DNA of 64,000 bases, taken from positions 1 to 64,000 of the forward strand of contig NZ_JARGNU010000010.1 in NCBI RefSeq assembly GCF_029212375.1, in the 5' to 3' direction. How positions within the stretch are numbered: position 1 is the first letter of the stretch; each line of letters begins with the position of its first letter. A program made the position numbers and the translations under genes. This DNA comes from Zhongshania sp. Lineage in GTDB: Bacteria > Pseudomonadota > Gammaproteobacteria > Pseudomonadales > Spongiibacteraceae. Below, in pieces: positions 5,981-15,980 of this stretch. Below the pieces are notes generated by a model. That model was not told the DNA's origin and did no database searches. It worked only from the letters and a program-made list of their open reading frames with translations.

Positions 5981-6862
5981 TTATTCTCCCCACAACCACG
6001 CGGCGCCGCGTACGCCGCTGCTATCGCCGTATTTTGCAGGCAAGAGTTTAGTTACGCAGCGGTCGCTAAAAACATAGTCATGCCAATACTGGGGTACTTT
6101 TTCGTAGAGCATAGCAATATTAGAGAGCCCGCCGCCCAGCACTATTGCGGCGGGGTCGACGATATTAATCACTACCGCAAGCGCAGAGGCGAGTTGTTGG
6201 CAGTAAACATCTAACACTGTATTGGCTAGCACCTCGCCTGCGCCGGCACGCTTAACAATATCGGGCACCAATAGGACATCACCGCCCGCGTTGCGGTAGC
6301 TGCGCGTTAAGCCCGCGCCGCAGAGATAGGTTTCAATGCAGTCTGCCCGACCGCAGTAGCAGGGCCGGCCTTCATTTAGATAGGGCATGGGGGTGTGTCC
6401 CCACTCGCCAGCAATACCATTGGCGCCAACCAGTACCTGCTTATTAAAAACAAGGCCACCCCCCGTACCCGTGCCAAGAATAACCCCAAACACGAAGTTG
6501 TAGGCTGCGCCGGCGCCATCGACCGCCTCAGACAGAGCAAAGCAATTGGCGTCGTTGGCGAAACGTACAATTTTTCCCAGGCGAATACTAAGATCCTCGC
6601 GCAGCGATTCGCCATTGATACACTGGGTATTGCTGTTTTTCATTCGGCCGTTTATCGCCGATTCGGCGCCAGGCCCTCCAAGCCCAACACTGGCGCGGCC
6701 ACCGGCACTACGTTCTAGGCTAACGACTAAATCTGCGATGGCGTCGAGAATAGCGGGATAGTTTTGCGGGGTGGCGACCCTCTCCTTGGCGAGCACAATT
6801 CCCTTGGACGACAGCACCACACCCTCAATTTTTGTGCCGCCAAGATCGATGCCCATTTTCAT
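5981..6862 (-). CDS. ROK family sugar kinase (fructokinase/glucokinase-like)
   Basis: A 293-residue ROK kinase that should phosphorylate a hexose with ATP. It starts MKMGIDLGGTKIEGVVL (phosphate-1 motif). The ROK zinc site is seen in GHTPMP...CYCGRADCIETYLCGAGL, with the DD-type catalytic Asp in NDANCFALSEA and the adenosine motif in IVLGGGLSN. The pattern is closest to E. coli Mak (manno(fructo)kinase), but the substrate is not certain. The ATG at 6862 has AGGGG upstream; a TTG two codons earlier is less likely. It lies after ampE, 33 nt away, and may be co-transcribed with it. Confidence 0.85.
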   Translation of the reverse strand: MKMGIDLGGTKIEGVVLSSKGIVLAKERVATPQNYPAILDAIADLVVSLERSAGGRASVGLGGPGAESAINGRMKNSNTQCINGESLREDLSIRLGKIVRFANDANCFALSEAVDGAGAAYNFVFGVILGTGTGGGLVFNKQVLVGANGIAGEWGHTPMPYLNEGRPCYCGRADCIETYLCGAGLTRSYRNAGGDVLLVPDIVKRAGAGEVLANTVLDVYCQQLASALAVVINIVDPAAIVLGGGLSNIAMLYEKVPQYWHDYVFSDRCVTKLLPAKYGDSSGVRGAAWLWGE

Positions 6863-6895
6863 TGCCAACCCCTACTTAAGCAAATACGGTAATAA

Positions 6896-7750
6896 CTATA
6901 GCAGCTGTAATACCGCCACCGCGCAAATCCAGCACAGCAAGCTGCGCGACAGTAAATGTTGCACCGCCAGCAATTCATCGGCAGCAGATTTTACAAATTG
7001 CTCACCATCAATTTGGCCCTCTGGCACAAACGTTGGCAGCGCCTTCATACCAATATTGTCGAGCACTTCGGCACTGGGCTGTTCGCTGCGCAGATGTTGC
7101 CGCCAAGCACTGATACCGGTGTCAAAATTAGCGATAATGGCAAAGGCCAAACCCAATAAGCGCACCGGTAACCACTCTAAGTAGAACAACGCATTTGCCG
7201 CATGATCGCGATCTTGCTGCGGCTGTCGCTCACTACCTGCCAGCATAAATAATAAACGATAGGCCAAAGCCCCTGCGGGACCGAGCAAAACAAACCAAAA
7301 AACCACCGCAAACCAACGCTCAAAGCCCTGATAAAACACGGCCTTGCGTACGCTGGTATGCAGTTGCAGGGCATTGTCGATACCGCTCTCGCAGAGTTCA
7401 GTGCTAAACCCCCGTCCGTGCTGGAATGCCCCCTCTAAATCACCTCGCAACCAACTATTCAAATAGAGCTTTAGCAGAATCTGAAAATCACCACGGCCCA
7501 AGCTGTATAACAAAATAATCACACTGAGCAAAAATGCGGGCAACCCAAACAGCAACGGGCTGAGCATCCAGACCAGCACAAATACGCCAATTACCGGCAA
7601 GCCAAACACCAGCAACAAGCGAACGGCGCTGGCCGGTATCTTGTTGGCCACTAATTGCAGCCGCTCAAACCACGCGTCTTGCTGCACAACACCGCCGCTA
7701 CCCCAAAACTGCACAGCCGCCCAAGCAATTAAAATTGCAAAAAATTCCAT
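6896..7750 (-). CDS. ampE: AmpE-like inner-membrane protein
   Basis: A 284-residue membrane protein of the AmpE family. Hydrophobic segments lie near residues 1-16, 43-80, 138-170, 187-205 and at the C-terminus (LLCWICAVAVLQLL). Family-like patterns are YSLGRGDFQ, RFFAV-like FERWFAVVFWF and LGPAGALAYRL. In enterobacteria and Pseudomonas AmpE is encoded right after ampD and takes part in beta-lactamase induction signalling; its biochemical role is unclear. Here it starts 3 nt after the ampD stop, so the two are surely one transcript. Confidence 0.85.
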   Translation of the reverse strand: MEFFAILIAWAAVQFWGSGGVVQQDAWFERLQLVANKIPASAVRLLLVFGLPVIGVFVLVWMLSPLLFGLPAFLLSVIILLYSLGRGDFQILLKLYLNSWLRGDLEGAFQHGRGFSTELCESGIDNALQLHTSVRKAVFYQGFERWFAVVFWFVLLGPAGALAYRLLFMLAGSERQPQQDRDHAANALFYLEWLPVRLLGLAFAIIANFDTGISAWRQHLRSEQPSAEVLDNIGMKALPTFVPEGQIDGEQFVKSAADELLAVQHLLSRSLLCWICAVAVLQLL

Positions 7751-7753
7751 GGT

Positions 7754-8302
7754 TTATTCCAATGCGTTTTTATAATAAGTCCAATCAAAGGCTGCGCCGG
7801 GATCCGTTTTTCGGCCTGGCGCAATGTCATTATGCCCAACTATACGCTCAGGTGTTATCGCCGGATAAGCACGGCGCAGCGTATGGCTAAGGGCTATAAG
7901 CTCGCGGTACTGCGCGTAGGTATAGGGAATATCGTCGCAACCCTCAAGCTCAATGCCAATACTAAAGTCATTGCAGTTCTCGCGGCCAGCAAACTGGGAG
8001 ACCCCTGCGTGCCACGCGCGATCGGCAAATGACACAAATTGGCTGACGCCGCCCCGCCGATCTATAAATAAGTGCGAAGAAACCTTAAGCCCCTGTAAAT
8101 CGTCAAAGCTAGGGTGAGTATTGCAGTCTAAGCAGTTGGTAAACAGTTCGTGAACGTGGCGCCCCCCAAATTGGCCAGCCGGTAAACTAATATTGTGAAT
8201 GACCAGCAAACTAATATCGCCAAGAACTGGCCGATCATTAAAATTGGGCGAGGGATGCTTGGCAGCAGGATTAAGCCAACCGGCGCTATTTATGGTGTAC
8301 AT
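7754..8302 (-). CDS. ampD: 1,6-anhydro-N-acetylmuramoyl-L-alanine amidase AmpD
   Basis: AmpD is a cytoplasmic zinc amidase that cuts the lactyl-L-alanine bond of anhydro-muropeptides, which recycles cell wall and keeps AmpR-type inducers low. Its 182 residues fit the family. Seen motifs are LLVIHNISLPAGQFGG (first zinc His), HLFIDRRGG, WHAGVSQF, NDFSIGIELEG and GHNDIAPGRKTDPGAAFDW (last zinc His and catalytic Lys region). It has no signal peptide. It is co-directional with ampE and with the DUF1631 gene upstream. Confidence 0.95.
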   Translation of the reverse strand: MYTINSAGWLNPAAKHPSPNFNDRPVLGDISLLVIHNISLPAGQFGGRHVHELFTNCLDCNTHPSFDDLQGLKVSSHLFIDRRGGVSQFVSFADRAWHAGVSQFAGRENCNDFSIGIELEGCDDIPYTYAQYRELIALSHTLRRAYPAITPERIVGHNDIAPGRKTDPGAAFDWTYYKNALE

Positions 8303-8439
8303 GCCACTACCGCGCTCTTAACTGTGAAGTGTCATAAAGAAATACGACAAAGGACACTGCCAAAACTCATTGCAACAAGCACTTGCAAAGCAGCTTGGCC
8401 AAGATTACACGGAATGTGGTGGGGCTGTAAAATACAGAC

Positions 8440-10728
8440 TTAGAGAGGTTTGTCTTTCATATCACGCAAATTACTAATGACGGACTCCAGTGCGCGGTCA
8501 AACAGGCGGTCATCTTCAATCAACAATACCGACTTCTGCCGCAGCGCTAACTCTAGCTCATCGCGATTAAATTCAGCGACCTTAATCCCTGAGCGGTTAA
8601 CAAAAATATAGCGGCCAATGCCATTGATTACGGCGGCCAAGCGGCAGCGCAGCATTTTGCCGTCGCTCTGCCTAAAATCCACCCAATTGCCCACCCGCAA
8701 AGACTGCAGCCGAGCAGCTGATTCTTCATCGTTGTTGATAGTATTAGCCACACTATCTGCAGTGGCTTGCTCATTAGTGGCAGTACGCTCTGAGTCGTCA
8801 CTGCCGCCATCGAGACTTTCGGCCAACGCCGCATCCAAGGCCGCAATATCTGATTCAGACGGAACTACTGGCGCAGGCTCCACTGGAGGCGCAATCTCTT
8901 TCCGGCTTAACTTGGCAAGATGCAAACGCTCCAACTGCTCGAACCACTGCGCTGTTTCAAAATTATTCAACGATACCCGATTAAAGCCCAGCCTCAGGGT
9001 TTCAACCAGTAGCGGTAAGGTCGCAATTAACTCATTGCGATGTCCCGCCTCATTCGAGGGCAATACGCTCCACAACAAGCGGTTTATTAAGCCGGTATCT
9101 TCCGCGAACCGCTCGCTGTCTTTACCGTGCTGAATATAGCTAAGGAACAACACCTTGCTCCAACCTAACTGCAGTATTTTAGTCAGCACTGGCGGGCAAT
9201 CTACCCCTGCCAAGCGGATTTCAAGCACACCGGCAATATACATGCGCGCCGCTTCTGCCACGGCCCGACCATCTTCGGTATCTACCGTGCGCCGAGCAAC
9301 CAGCTCGGCCCGACGCTTGGCCTTTTCATTAAAAGTGAGAAATTCTTCATGCGCATCTACAAACACTTGGGTATCAACACCAAAGTCGCGCAATACCCGC
9401 ATCACCACTTTTTCAATTTCGCGGTACAAGGGATCTTTGTCAACGCCAGCAACCGGCGACCAGCCAATACCAGCACTCACTAAGGCGCTAAGTAATTTGC
9501 GAGCTGGATGTTCTTCGTGGGCAAAAAAGCCTTTGTCGAGCATGGCCATTTTTAAAACGGGGATTTGCAGCCTAGCGATTAAGCCTTTTAAAGGCTCGGC
9601 GAGGCCGTCGCCTTCTAAAATATACTGAAACAAAGCGCCAACAAAATTAATGGTATCTTGATCGCGCTGGTAGCTAAGTGCCGACGCATCGGTACTCGCA
9701 ACCCTTATCACTTGCGAAAGGCGCGCAATGAGCTTTTGCGCGATCGCCGTAAAATCAACACCGGCTTCACCGTTCATCGAAATTTGCACATTAAACTGCG
9801 CAAACTGCTCATTTTGCATGTCTTGCAGGGCAACCATAAACGACGGTTTGGATACCGCGGCTTTTGCGCTGTTTGCGCCAGGCTCTTTACTACCGCCTAA
9901 CATCGAATCAAAAGCGTCAAACAACTGGGTAACCAGCTCTGCCGACTGAGAGCTTTCCGCTGTGGGCTTAGCATTAGAACGTTCGGTAGGTGCCGCATCC
10001 GCGGCCTTCCCAAGCTCGTCCTTTGCCGCTGCTTGTGGTTTTGTCGCCAACAACTCAACTGGCAGCCCTTGCGCTTCTAGTACCGGCACGAGCACCGAAT
10101 AAAGGTCGCCAAAGGCAGTGATAATCTGAGTATCAAACAGTTTGAACAAGACCAGTCTAGCCTTGATATCAACATCTAAGCACTGACAAGCAATACCAAG
10201 CGCAGCGGCTATTTTAGCTGGCCCCATTGGCAGTTCTTTCGCCGCCACAACAGGGCCGTTGCTTCCCTGCTGCCAAGCGGTACACAGCACCCATATTTCT
10301 TGTAGAAACCGGCGCTCAGCTTTTTTCGCCATTCCTTCTAGCGCCACTAACTCTTCAAGCGCTTCAGACTCTAGCAAGCGAAGTTTGGCTTTACCGCTCT
10401 CTAGCGAATTAGCCTTGCGACTAGTACTACCTAGAAAATGAAAACCTTGAACAAAGGACTCGGCAAAGCCCACTTCTATGGCCTGCCTGTTCACCCGAAT
10501 TTCACGCATGGCATCAAAATACAGGTGTTGCTCACGGGCATTGCTCGCCTCGTCAGCCAACTCAAACAGGGCATCGTCAACATCGTCTAGCAAATTGCAG
10601 AGACGATCATTCAGAAACAAAACACATTTATCACGAATCGCGGCGAGTGGCGCGGACAAGGTAGCATCAGTCGTAGTCGGCTCTCGCCGCGACTGTAAAT
10701 CCACTACCTTTGGTGACTGGTCAACCAT
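8440..10728 (-). CDS. DUF1631 family protein
   Basis: A 762-residue protein of the DUF1631 family, which has no known function and is sometimes mis-annotated as a thymidine phosphorylase. Most is helical. A Ser/Asp/Glu-rich linker lies near residues 640-680 (SDIAALDAALAESLDGGSDDSERT). The C-terminus (LRVGNWVDFRQSDGKMLRCRLAAVI...YIFVNRSGIKVAEF) looks like a PilZ-type small beta domain. I start at the ATG at 10728 (MVDQSPKVVDL); the in-frame extension to 10815 has no family look. It occupies the same place between ampD and nadC as its Pseudomonas homologue. Confidence 0.85.
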   Translation of the reverse strand: MVDQSPKVVDLQSRREPTTTDATLSAPLAAIRDKCVLFLNDRLCNLLDDVDDALFELADEASNAREQHLYFDAMREIRVNRQAIEVGFAESFVQGFHFLGSTSRKANSLESGKAKLRLLESEALEELVALEGMAKKAERRFLQEIWVLCTAWQQGSNGPVVAAKELPMGPAKIAAALGIACQCLDVDIKARLVLFKLFDTQIITAFGDLYSVLVPVLEAQGLPVELLATKPQAAAKDELGKAADAAPTERSNAKPTAESSQSAELVTQLFDAFDSMLGGSKEPGANSAKAAVSKPSFMVALQDMQNEQFAQFNVQISMNGEAGVDFTAIAQKLIARLSQVIRVASTDASALSYQRDQDTINFVGALFQYILEGDGLAEPLKGLIARLQIPVLKMAMLDKGFFAHEEHPARKLLSALVSAGIGWSPVAGVDKDPLYREIEKVVMRVLRDFGVDTQVFVDAHEEFLTFNEKAKRRAELVARRTVDTEDGRAVAEAARMYIAGVLEIRLAGVDCPPVLTKILQLGWSKVLFLSYIQHGKDSERFAEDTGLINRLLWSVLPSNEAGHRNELIATLPLLVETLRLGFNRVSLNNFETAQWFEQLERLHLAKLSRKEIAPPVEPAPVVPSESDIAALDAALAESLDGGSDDSERTATNEQATADSVANTINNDEESAARLQSLRVGNWVDFRQSDGKMLRCRLAAVINGIGRYIFVNRSGIKVAEFNRDELELALRQKSVLLIEDDRLFDRALESVISNLRDMKDKPL

Positions 10729-10979
10729 AATGCTTTCGCCAAAATTTGAAGTAAACGCAAGAAATATAAAACGTAAGCCACTGAACTGTCGAGCAAAAGC
10801 ACAACAATGACTCAATATTCATATGAATGACATAGTTATACGGCAAACAGCCCCCAGCTCGCCACTGTTACAACTACTTACTTGCCCAGCCAAACACCAT
10901 GAAAATAGGCAGGCCAAGCCATGTGCTGGTAGAATAGCGGCGCTCCGAATTATCTTGCCAATAACCCCGGAAATTCAAC

Positions 10980-11822
10980 ATGCAGTTATCAGCCCAATTA
11001 CAGCGCGACATCACAGAAACCGTGGCCTTCGCCCTAAAAGAAGACATTGGAAGTGGCGACATTACCGCCCAGCTTATTCCCGTTACCCAAACCGCCAAAG
11101 CCCGCATTATTACCCGGGAAAACGCAGTGGTTTGCGGCACCGAATGGGTGAACGAGGTATTTCGCCAAATTGATAGCTCCGTCACAATTCGGTGGCATGT
11201 CGCCGACGGTGACACCGTTATTCCCGACCAATTGCTGTTTGAACTAACAGGTTCGGCCCGCTCACTGCTCACCGGCGAGCGCACCGCCCTCAACTTTTTA
11301 CAGCTACTCTCTGGCACGGCAACCATCTGTAACAGCTACGCCAACATCGTCGCCCACACCCAAGTGCGCCTGCTCGACACCCGCAAAACCATCCCCGGCC
11401 TGCGCACCGCCCAAAAATACGCCGTAACCTGCGGCGGCTGCCACAACCATCGTATTGGCCTATACGACGCATTTCTTATAAAAGAAAACCACATCGCCGC
11501 CTGCGGTGGTATCCCCGCCGCGATCAGCGCCGCACGGGAAATCGCCCCCGGCAAACCGGTGGAAGTAGAAGTAGAAAGCTTGGCTGAATTAGAAATTGCC
11601 CTAGCCGGCAATGCCGACATCATAATGCTCGACAACTTTAGCTTGGCAGATATGAAAACTGGCGTAGCACTGACGGCGGGAAGAGCCAAGCTGGAAGCAT
11701 CTGGAAATGTAGATACCACTACCTTGGCGGGCATCGCCGAAACCGGCGTAGATTATATTTCGATAGGTGCGCTAACCAAGCATGCGCAGGCGGTGGATTT
11801 ATCGATGCGGTTTAATCCATAA
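10980..11822 (+). CDS. nadC: Nicotinate-nucleotide pyrophosphorylase (carboxylating)
   Basis: NadC (quinolinate phosphoribosyltransferase) makes nicotinate mononucleotide from quinolinate and PRPP in NAD synthesis. Its 280 residues match the family. Motifs are [72 protein letters not shown] and VEVEVESL, then IMLDNF and [21 protein letters not shown]. It is divergent from the DUF1631 gene. Its last 11 bases overlap the tail of the convergent sulfatase-fold gene. Confidence 0.97.
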   Translation: MQLSAQLQRDITETVAFALKEDIGSGDITAQLIPVTQTAKARIITRENAVVCGTEWVNEVFRQIDSSVTIRWHVADGDTVIPDQLLFELTGSARSLLTGERTALNFLQLLSGTATICNSYANIVAHTQVRLLDTRKTIPGLRTAQKYAVTCGGCHNHRIGLYDAFLIKENHIAACGGIPAAISAAREIAPGKPVEVEVESLAELEIALAGNADIIMLDNFSLADMKTGVALTAGRAKLEASGNVDTTTLAGIAETGVDYISIGALTKHAQAVDLSMRFNP

Positions 11823-13686
11823 ATACTTTTTTATTGTGGTAGCGGATAAGGCTAAACGCCTTATCCATCAAATCGGGATCGGCGGGTTGCGCGCTAAGCA
11901 CCGCCCCATTTTTTTGCAGTAGATTACCCGTCACTTTTTGGCAGCGCTGCAGCTTATTAATGTCGGGCAATAACTCACCGTACTCTATTGCCACGCAATC
12001 TTGCTGAATCCCAGCACAGCCAGCACCTTCAACATAGCAGATGGTGTCGTTTTTCCGCACCACAATATCGCCCTGTTTCATCATAATAGCCCAAGGATTT
12101 TCGACCGTTTCAAATAAATTTTTACCCACAAAAAAGTCGTCGTAATCCTTTATTCCCAACATATTAAGCACTGTTTCGGGCAGGTCTATTTGACTAGCAG
12201 TATCCGTCAACTCCACTGGCTCTTTAATGTCTGGATGGTAGATCAATAAAGGCACTCGGAAAAACTCTTCATTTTTTTGTATTAACGACTTATTTTCCTC
12301 ATCGTCAAAAACCCAAACACCATGATCTGCAGTAATCACAACTATCGTATTATCGTAGAGCTTAGATTTTTTAAACGCCGCCCAAAACTTACCTAAAGCG
12401 TAATCCTCATAGAAAACGGCATTTTTATAATTCTCATACACTTCCGATGCATTTTTGGGATTAGCGTGTTCTGCTACTGGCACAGATATACCCCAATCCC
12501 AACTATAGGGATAATGGCTACTAACCGTCATGAAATGTGCAAAGAATGGTTTATCACCTTTTGAAAGCAACGTATCGAGCATAAACTGATACATATACTC
12601 ATCTGAAATACCCCAGCCGATTTTTGGTAACGCATTTGCATTCGCGCCGTCTTCTGGAAAATACAAATGTTTAAAACCAACAAGGGGTAAAAACTCATCT
12701 CGGCTGTTAAATAGCGAAGTATTCCCGTGAAAATAAGATGTATCGTACCCTCGCTCTGCCAAAATTTTTGGCAAACACTGCAAGCTCTTTATTTTATCAG
12801 TAGACTTTGATATCGGCGGCGCCGCATTCTGATCAAAAATTCCGCACCAACTGGCAACTTCACCTTTTATTGTGTAATTGCTATTAGCGTAGAAGTTTTT
12901 TGATACGACCAAGGATTTAGCAAGCGCATCAATATTCGGTGTTAATTTATCGTCATTTCCGTACTTACCAACTAAAGAAGCCCTTGTTGACTCAAGGACA
13001 ATGTAAATAACGTTATACGCTTGCTGCTTAAATAAAACTGACTCTCTATCTTTCACTGGCAAATTTAAACTAGTGAATATATCGGATGCTAAAACCTCTT
13101 CACTCTCTACCCCCGAATTTGCATTATCAGAAACAAAGAATGCATGTAAAGGGTGAACATAAGATGGCTTCAGTATTGAGATATTAAGTTTGGCATACGA
13201 TTCAAGCGCAAAATTGGCCACAAAACCAAACACCATCGCGACCAACAACAATACTAATCCAGCAACATAGGCGGGTGCTCCACGTCTTGCTGGCTTATGA
13301 TAAAAGAAAATTGATAGAGCAACAAAAAAGCAATTAAGAATAAAGAGGTAGATGCTTTCACGTTTATATTGAAAGCTTTCTAACGACTTTAGGGCAGCAA
13401 CAATATCGCCACCAAGACCGAGTGATTCGTAATTATAAAAAGACTGGAAATACTGAAAATACCACCAATTACTAACACAAATTAAAAAAGAAAAGCACGT
13501 AAAGCCGGTCAAATACAATGCAAAGGTGACTCGTCCAAATGGAATTAGCAGATACGCCATAGCAAGGCCTAACGTAAACACCATGCAATCACTAAGCAAT
13601 CCTAATGGGTTCGGATTAAGAAAACCAAAATAAGAAAAAAATGAAGTACCAATCAGTGATAACAACAATGCTATTCGAAATATCAA
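11812..13686 (-). CDS. Membrane-anchored sulfatase-fold phospho-transferase (phosphoethanolamine/phosphoglycerol transferase-like)
   Basis: A 624-residue protein. It has about five N-terminal membrane segments (residues 1-25, 28-75, 113-131, 139-162), then a periplasmic sulfatase-like domain from about residue 223. That domain has [17 protein letters not shown] (probable Thr nucleophile region), [24 protein letters not shown] and [10 protein letters not shown] (metal-binding D-H). This layout is that of LtaS, OpgB and EptA-like enzymes, which move phosphoglycerol or phosphoethanolamine onto lipids, glycans or proteins. The substrate is unknown. It follows pilA past a terminator and overlaps nadC tail to tail by 11 bp. 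It starts at TTG with AGGTG upstream. It is clearly AT-richer than its neighbours, so it may be acquired. Confidence 0.75.
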   Translation of the reverse strand: MIFRIALLLSLIGTSFFSYFGFLNPNPLGLLSDCMVFTLGLAMAYLLIPFGRVTFALYLTGFTCFSFLICVSNWWYFQYFQSFYNYESLGLGGDIVAALKSLESFQYKRESIYLFILNCFFVALSIFFYHKPARRGAPAYVAGLVLLLVAMVFGFVANFALESYAKLNISILKPSYVHPLHAFFVSDNANSGVESEEVLASDIFTSLNLPVKDRESVLFKQQAYNVIYIVLESTRASLVGKYGNDDKLTPNIDALAKSLVVSKNFYANSNYTIKGEVASWCGIFDQNAAPPISKSTDKIKSLQCLPKILAERGYDTSYFHGNTSLFNSRDEFLPLVGFKHLYFPEDGANANALPKIGWGISDEYMYQFMLDTLLSKGDKPFFAHFMTVSSHYPYSWDWGISVPVAEHANPKNASEVYENYKNAVFYEDYALGKFWAAFKKSKLYDNTIVVITADHGVWVFDDEENKSLIQKNEEFFRVPLLIYHPDIKEPVELTDTASQIDLPETVLNMLGIKDYDDFFVGKNLFETVENPWAIMMKQGDIVVRKNDTICYVEGAGCAGIQQDCVAIEYGELLPDINKLQRCQKVTGNLLQKNGAVLSAQPADPDLMDKAFSLIRYHNKKVFMD

Positions 13687-13716
13687 GCGAACATTACACC
13701 TATAAAAAATTTCCGT

Positions 13717-13745
13717 AAAAAAAGGGAGCCTAAGCTCCCTTTTTC
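13717..13745 (-). terminator. Rho-independent terminator of pilA
   Basis: GGGAGC-CTAA-GCTCCC hairpin flanked by A and T runs on both sides. On the minus strand the stem is followed by seven T residues, 40 nt after the pilA stop codon. It separates the strongly expressed pilin from the sulfatase-fold gene behind it. Confidence 0.88.
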
Positions 13746-13784
13746 GAAATAATAGCTATTTCACTTACTAATTAAGCAACATAC

Positions 13785-14264
13785 TTAGCCGCGGCATGAA
13801 CCAGGCAAGTATTGCTTAGGAATAGTTGTACCTGTACCACCACAAACCCACTGGAATACCGCTTGACCTTTATTAGCATTCCACGTCATTGCCGTTTTAT
13901 TAGTAGCAGTTGCAGGAAACAGCGTCAAGACATCAGCAGAACTAGGAGTTAATTCAGAGATACCTTGTGCAGTTACAACAATCGCGCCGTCAGCGGTAGT
14001 CGCAACACTTTTAACGTATTTAGATGAACCACCTACAGCGCTAGACTCACAACCCCAACCATTCAGAGTAGGAGTTACTTCACCAGATTGATAGTACTCA
14101 GTTACTGCCGTCCGACAAGTAGACGCGGCCAATACAATTTCTGACACCTTAGCGCGCACGGTATAATCCTGATAAGCAGGAAGCGCAACCGCGGCCAAAA
14201 TACCGATAATCGCAATAACGATCATCAGTTCGATTAATGTAAAACCCTGTTGAACTTTTTTCAT
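13785..14264 (-). CDS. pilA: Type IV major pilin PilA
   Basis: A 159-residue type IVa prepilin. The leader MKKVQQG is cut before F by PilD. The mature N-terminus is [20 protein letters not shown] with the conserved Glu5 and the long hydrophobic helix. The C-terminal disulfide loop runs from Cys in WVCGG to Cys in LPGSC, just before a short RG tail, with IPK inside the loop as in many pilins. The ATG at 14264 has GGAG upstream; the longer in-frame reading from 14318 would break the leader peptide. It has its own sigma-54-type promoter and terminator, and sits between two candidate pilin-modifying enzymes. Confidence 0.95.
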   Translation of the reverse strand: MKKVQQGFTLIELMIVIAIIGILAAVALPAYQDYTVRAKVSEIVLAASTCRTAVTEYYQSGEVTPTLNGWGCESSAVGGSSKYVKSVATTADGAIVVTAQGISELTPSSADVLTLFPATATNKTAMTWNANKGQAVFQWVCGGTGTTIPKQYLPGSCRG

Positions 14265-14331
14265 TGTTTTCTCCAAGCGAACAAAATTTAAATTGTTTGA
14301 CGATTGAGAATTTACCAATCAGATCTAACTG

Positions 14332-14347
14332 AGCATTTACCATGCCA
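14332..14347 (-). promoter_or_regulatory. Sigma-54 promoter of pilA
   Basis: On the minus strand TGGCATGGTAAATGCT has the GG and GC doublets at the exact -24/-12 spacing, with two changes from TGGCAC-N5-TTGCW. Transcription would start about 58 nt before the pilA ATG. The P. aeruginosa pilA promoter is RpoN/PilR-dependent (established), which supports this reading. Confidence 0.75.
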
Positions 14348-14407
14348 GTATTTTTAGCTCTGAAACCCTTGCGTTCATCGCAACGAATGCAATTTCCAAC
14401 AGAAAAA

Positions 14408-15724
14408 CTAGCTCCTTACCGGCACTAACTGACACTTTTTGTCAGTTCTGCTACTAAAAGTGGCCCCACCCAAGCAAATGGCAAAGCACAGTGCCATGTA
14501 AAAACTGGCCTTGCCGTGGTAAAAGGTACCATCGGTTAAACCATGAACGGCAAGCGCCACAACAATAGTAGTCGCGCTTAATATCTCAGCACTAATCGAC
14601 GAAGCCGACACCCGAAGGCGGACAAAAGCCTGCCGGAGAGCATATAAAAATAGTGACAGAAACAGCGTTGCTCCCAGCACCCCCCACTCAACTAAAAACT
14701 GAACTATTGCATTGTGCGGCATGGCGGTATTTCGCCATTTACCAGGAATAAATAAATAGCTCTGCGAGCCCAGCCCCAAAAACCAATCATCGCGAATAGC
14801 CGCAAGCGAATACAGCCAGATGGTCAGCCGACCAGACGACAGCCTATCTGCATTTTCTGCTGCAACCGAGCGGCCAATCGAATTTGAAACACCATTCCAG
14901 CTAAAAGCGGCCGCAAAATGCGCCGCAATTACGGCGCAAACCACAACACTCAGCGTTATAACGAGTAATCGACGATCAATTATGAGCTTTTGTCTTACCC
15001 AAACAAACACAACACCTAGCGCGACGAGCGCCGACAGCATCGAACCTCTGCCACCCAACCAGAACAGGCAAGCAGCCACTAAAAATAAGGCTGCGCCAAT
15101 AAAAATTCGTTGCCGAGACAGCGGTTCACTTAGCAACAAAAAAGCACCCGCCAGCACTGCTACGAGCATATTGTAGCCCGCATGACGCGCATGACCCACA
15201 AAGGGAAAACGACTAAACCATGCCGCGGATGAATGAATTCCCACGTCGGAGCTGAAATGCCAAACTGAAATAGCCTGCATAACCACAAAGGCATTACTTA
15301 GTAGAAGAACATAAAACACCAAACGTAGCGGCGGCTGATATAGTCGCAAATAGACTAGCAAGCTCAAAAAGAAGAAAACATGGAGTATAGTTTCGTAGTA
15401 TCGCGCCCGGCCGGTACTTAAATACGCTAAGTTATAAGGTGACAACAACAAAGATAAGGTGATACTAAATAGCCATGCGCCTAACAACACACTCACAATA
15501 GGCCGAGATTTTATCAATGTCACAAAGGGCTTTACACCCACACCAACGACACAAGCGAGCACAAACACCAGCTCATGTAACATAACGATATGGGAATTGC
15601 CCAAATCCCATATTCCGGTTGTAATTGAAATACTGAACAACAGTGCCAGCAATAACAAATACAGCACTGAGCCCGGCCGCGTGGTATCTAGCCCAAACAC
15701 CGTCCGATTTGACTCAACAATCAT
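14408..15724 (-). CDS. O-antigen-ligase-like protein, candidate pilin oligosaccharyltransferase
   Basis: A 438-residue polytopic membrane protein of the Wzy/WaaL (O-antigen ligase, PF04932) type, with about ten hydrophobic segments. The large periplasmic loop with FSWNGVSNSIGRSVAAENADRLSSGRLTIWLYSLAAI lies near residues 270-310, and GLGSQSY and MPHNAIVQFLVEWG follow, as in ligases. Known pilin glycosyltransferases (TfpO/PilO, TfpW) belong to this superfamily and are encoded next to pilA. Here it lies directly upstream of pilA in the same direction, so glycosylation of the pilin is the likely role. O-antigen ligation cannot be excluded. The first residue is an ATG at 15724. Confidence 0.75.
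   Translation of the reverse strand: MIVESNRTVFGLDTTRPGSVLYLLLLALLFSISITTGIWDLGNSHIVMLHELVFVLACVVGVGVKPFVTLIKSRPIVSVLLGAWLFSITLSLLLSPYNLAYLSTGRARYYETILHVFFFLSLLVYLRLYQPPLRLVFYVLLLSNAFVVMQAISVWHFSSDVGIHSSAAWFSRFPFVGHARHAGYNMLVAVLAGAFLLLSEPLSRQRIFIGAALFLVAACLFWLGGRGSMLSALVALGVVFVWVRQKLIIDRRLLVITLSVVVCAVIAAHFAAAFSWNGVSNSIGRSVAAENADRLSSGRLTIWLYSLAAIRDDWFLGLGSQSYLFIPGKWRNTAMPHNAIVQFLVEWGVLGATLFLSLFLYALRQAFVRLRVSASSISAEILSATTIVVALAVHGLTDGTFYHGKASFYMALCFAICLGGATFSSRTDKKCQLVPVRS
14427..14447 (-). promoter_or_regulatory. Candidate PilR upstream activator site
   Basis: A perfect palindrome with arms AACTGACA and TGTCAGTT around a 5-nt spacer. It lies inside the 3' end of the ligase-like gene, about 105-125 nt upstream of the predicted pilA transcription start. 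The TGTC half-sites and the distance resemble PilR sites upstream of P. aeruginosa pilA. Binding is inferred. Confidence 0.5.
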
Positions 15725-15980
15725 ATTAGCAACCTTATAATAGAATAAAATTCAGTTTCACAGCAGTAGTGCAAGCCCTTGAAAACCATCATGCCCAACA
15801 CCCCTAAGCCTTTTGCTCCAAACAACCTAGCAAATTAAGCACCAAATAACGGTAGACTTCTTCTTCTTACTATTTAAGGCTACACTGTTTAGTCTATTAG
15901 GTTTGAGAATCTAAGCTACAATCAAGGTATAAGACCTTGATTTGCGCCAACTCTCTAAACAAATTTTACACAGGCGACAC

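Noticed and set aside
14265-14318. A longer pilin start at 14318
   Set aside because: It would add 18 residues before the prepilin leader and lacks a ribosome site; GGAG before the ATG at 14264 decides the start.
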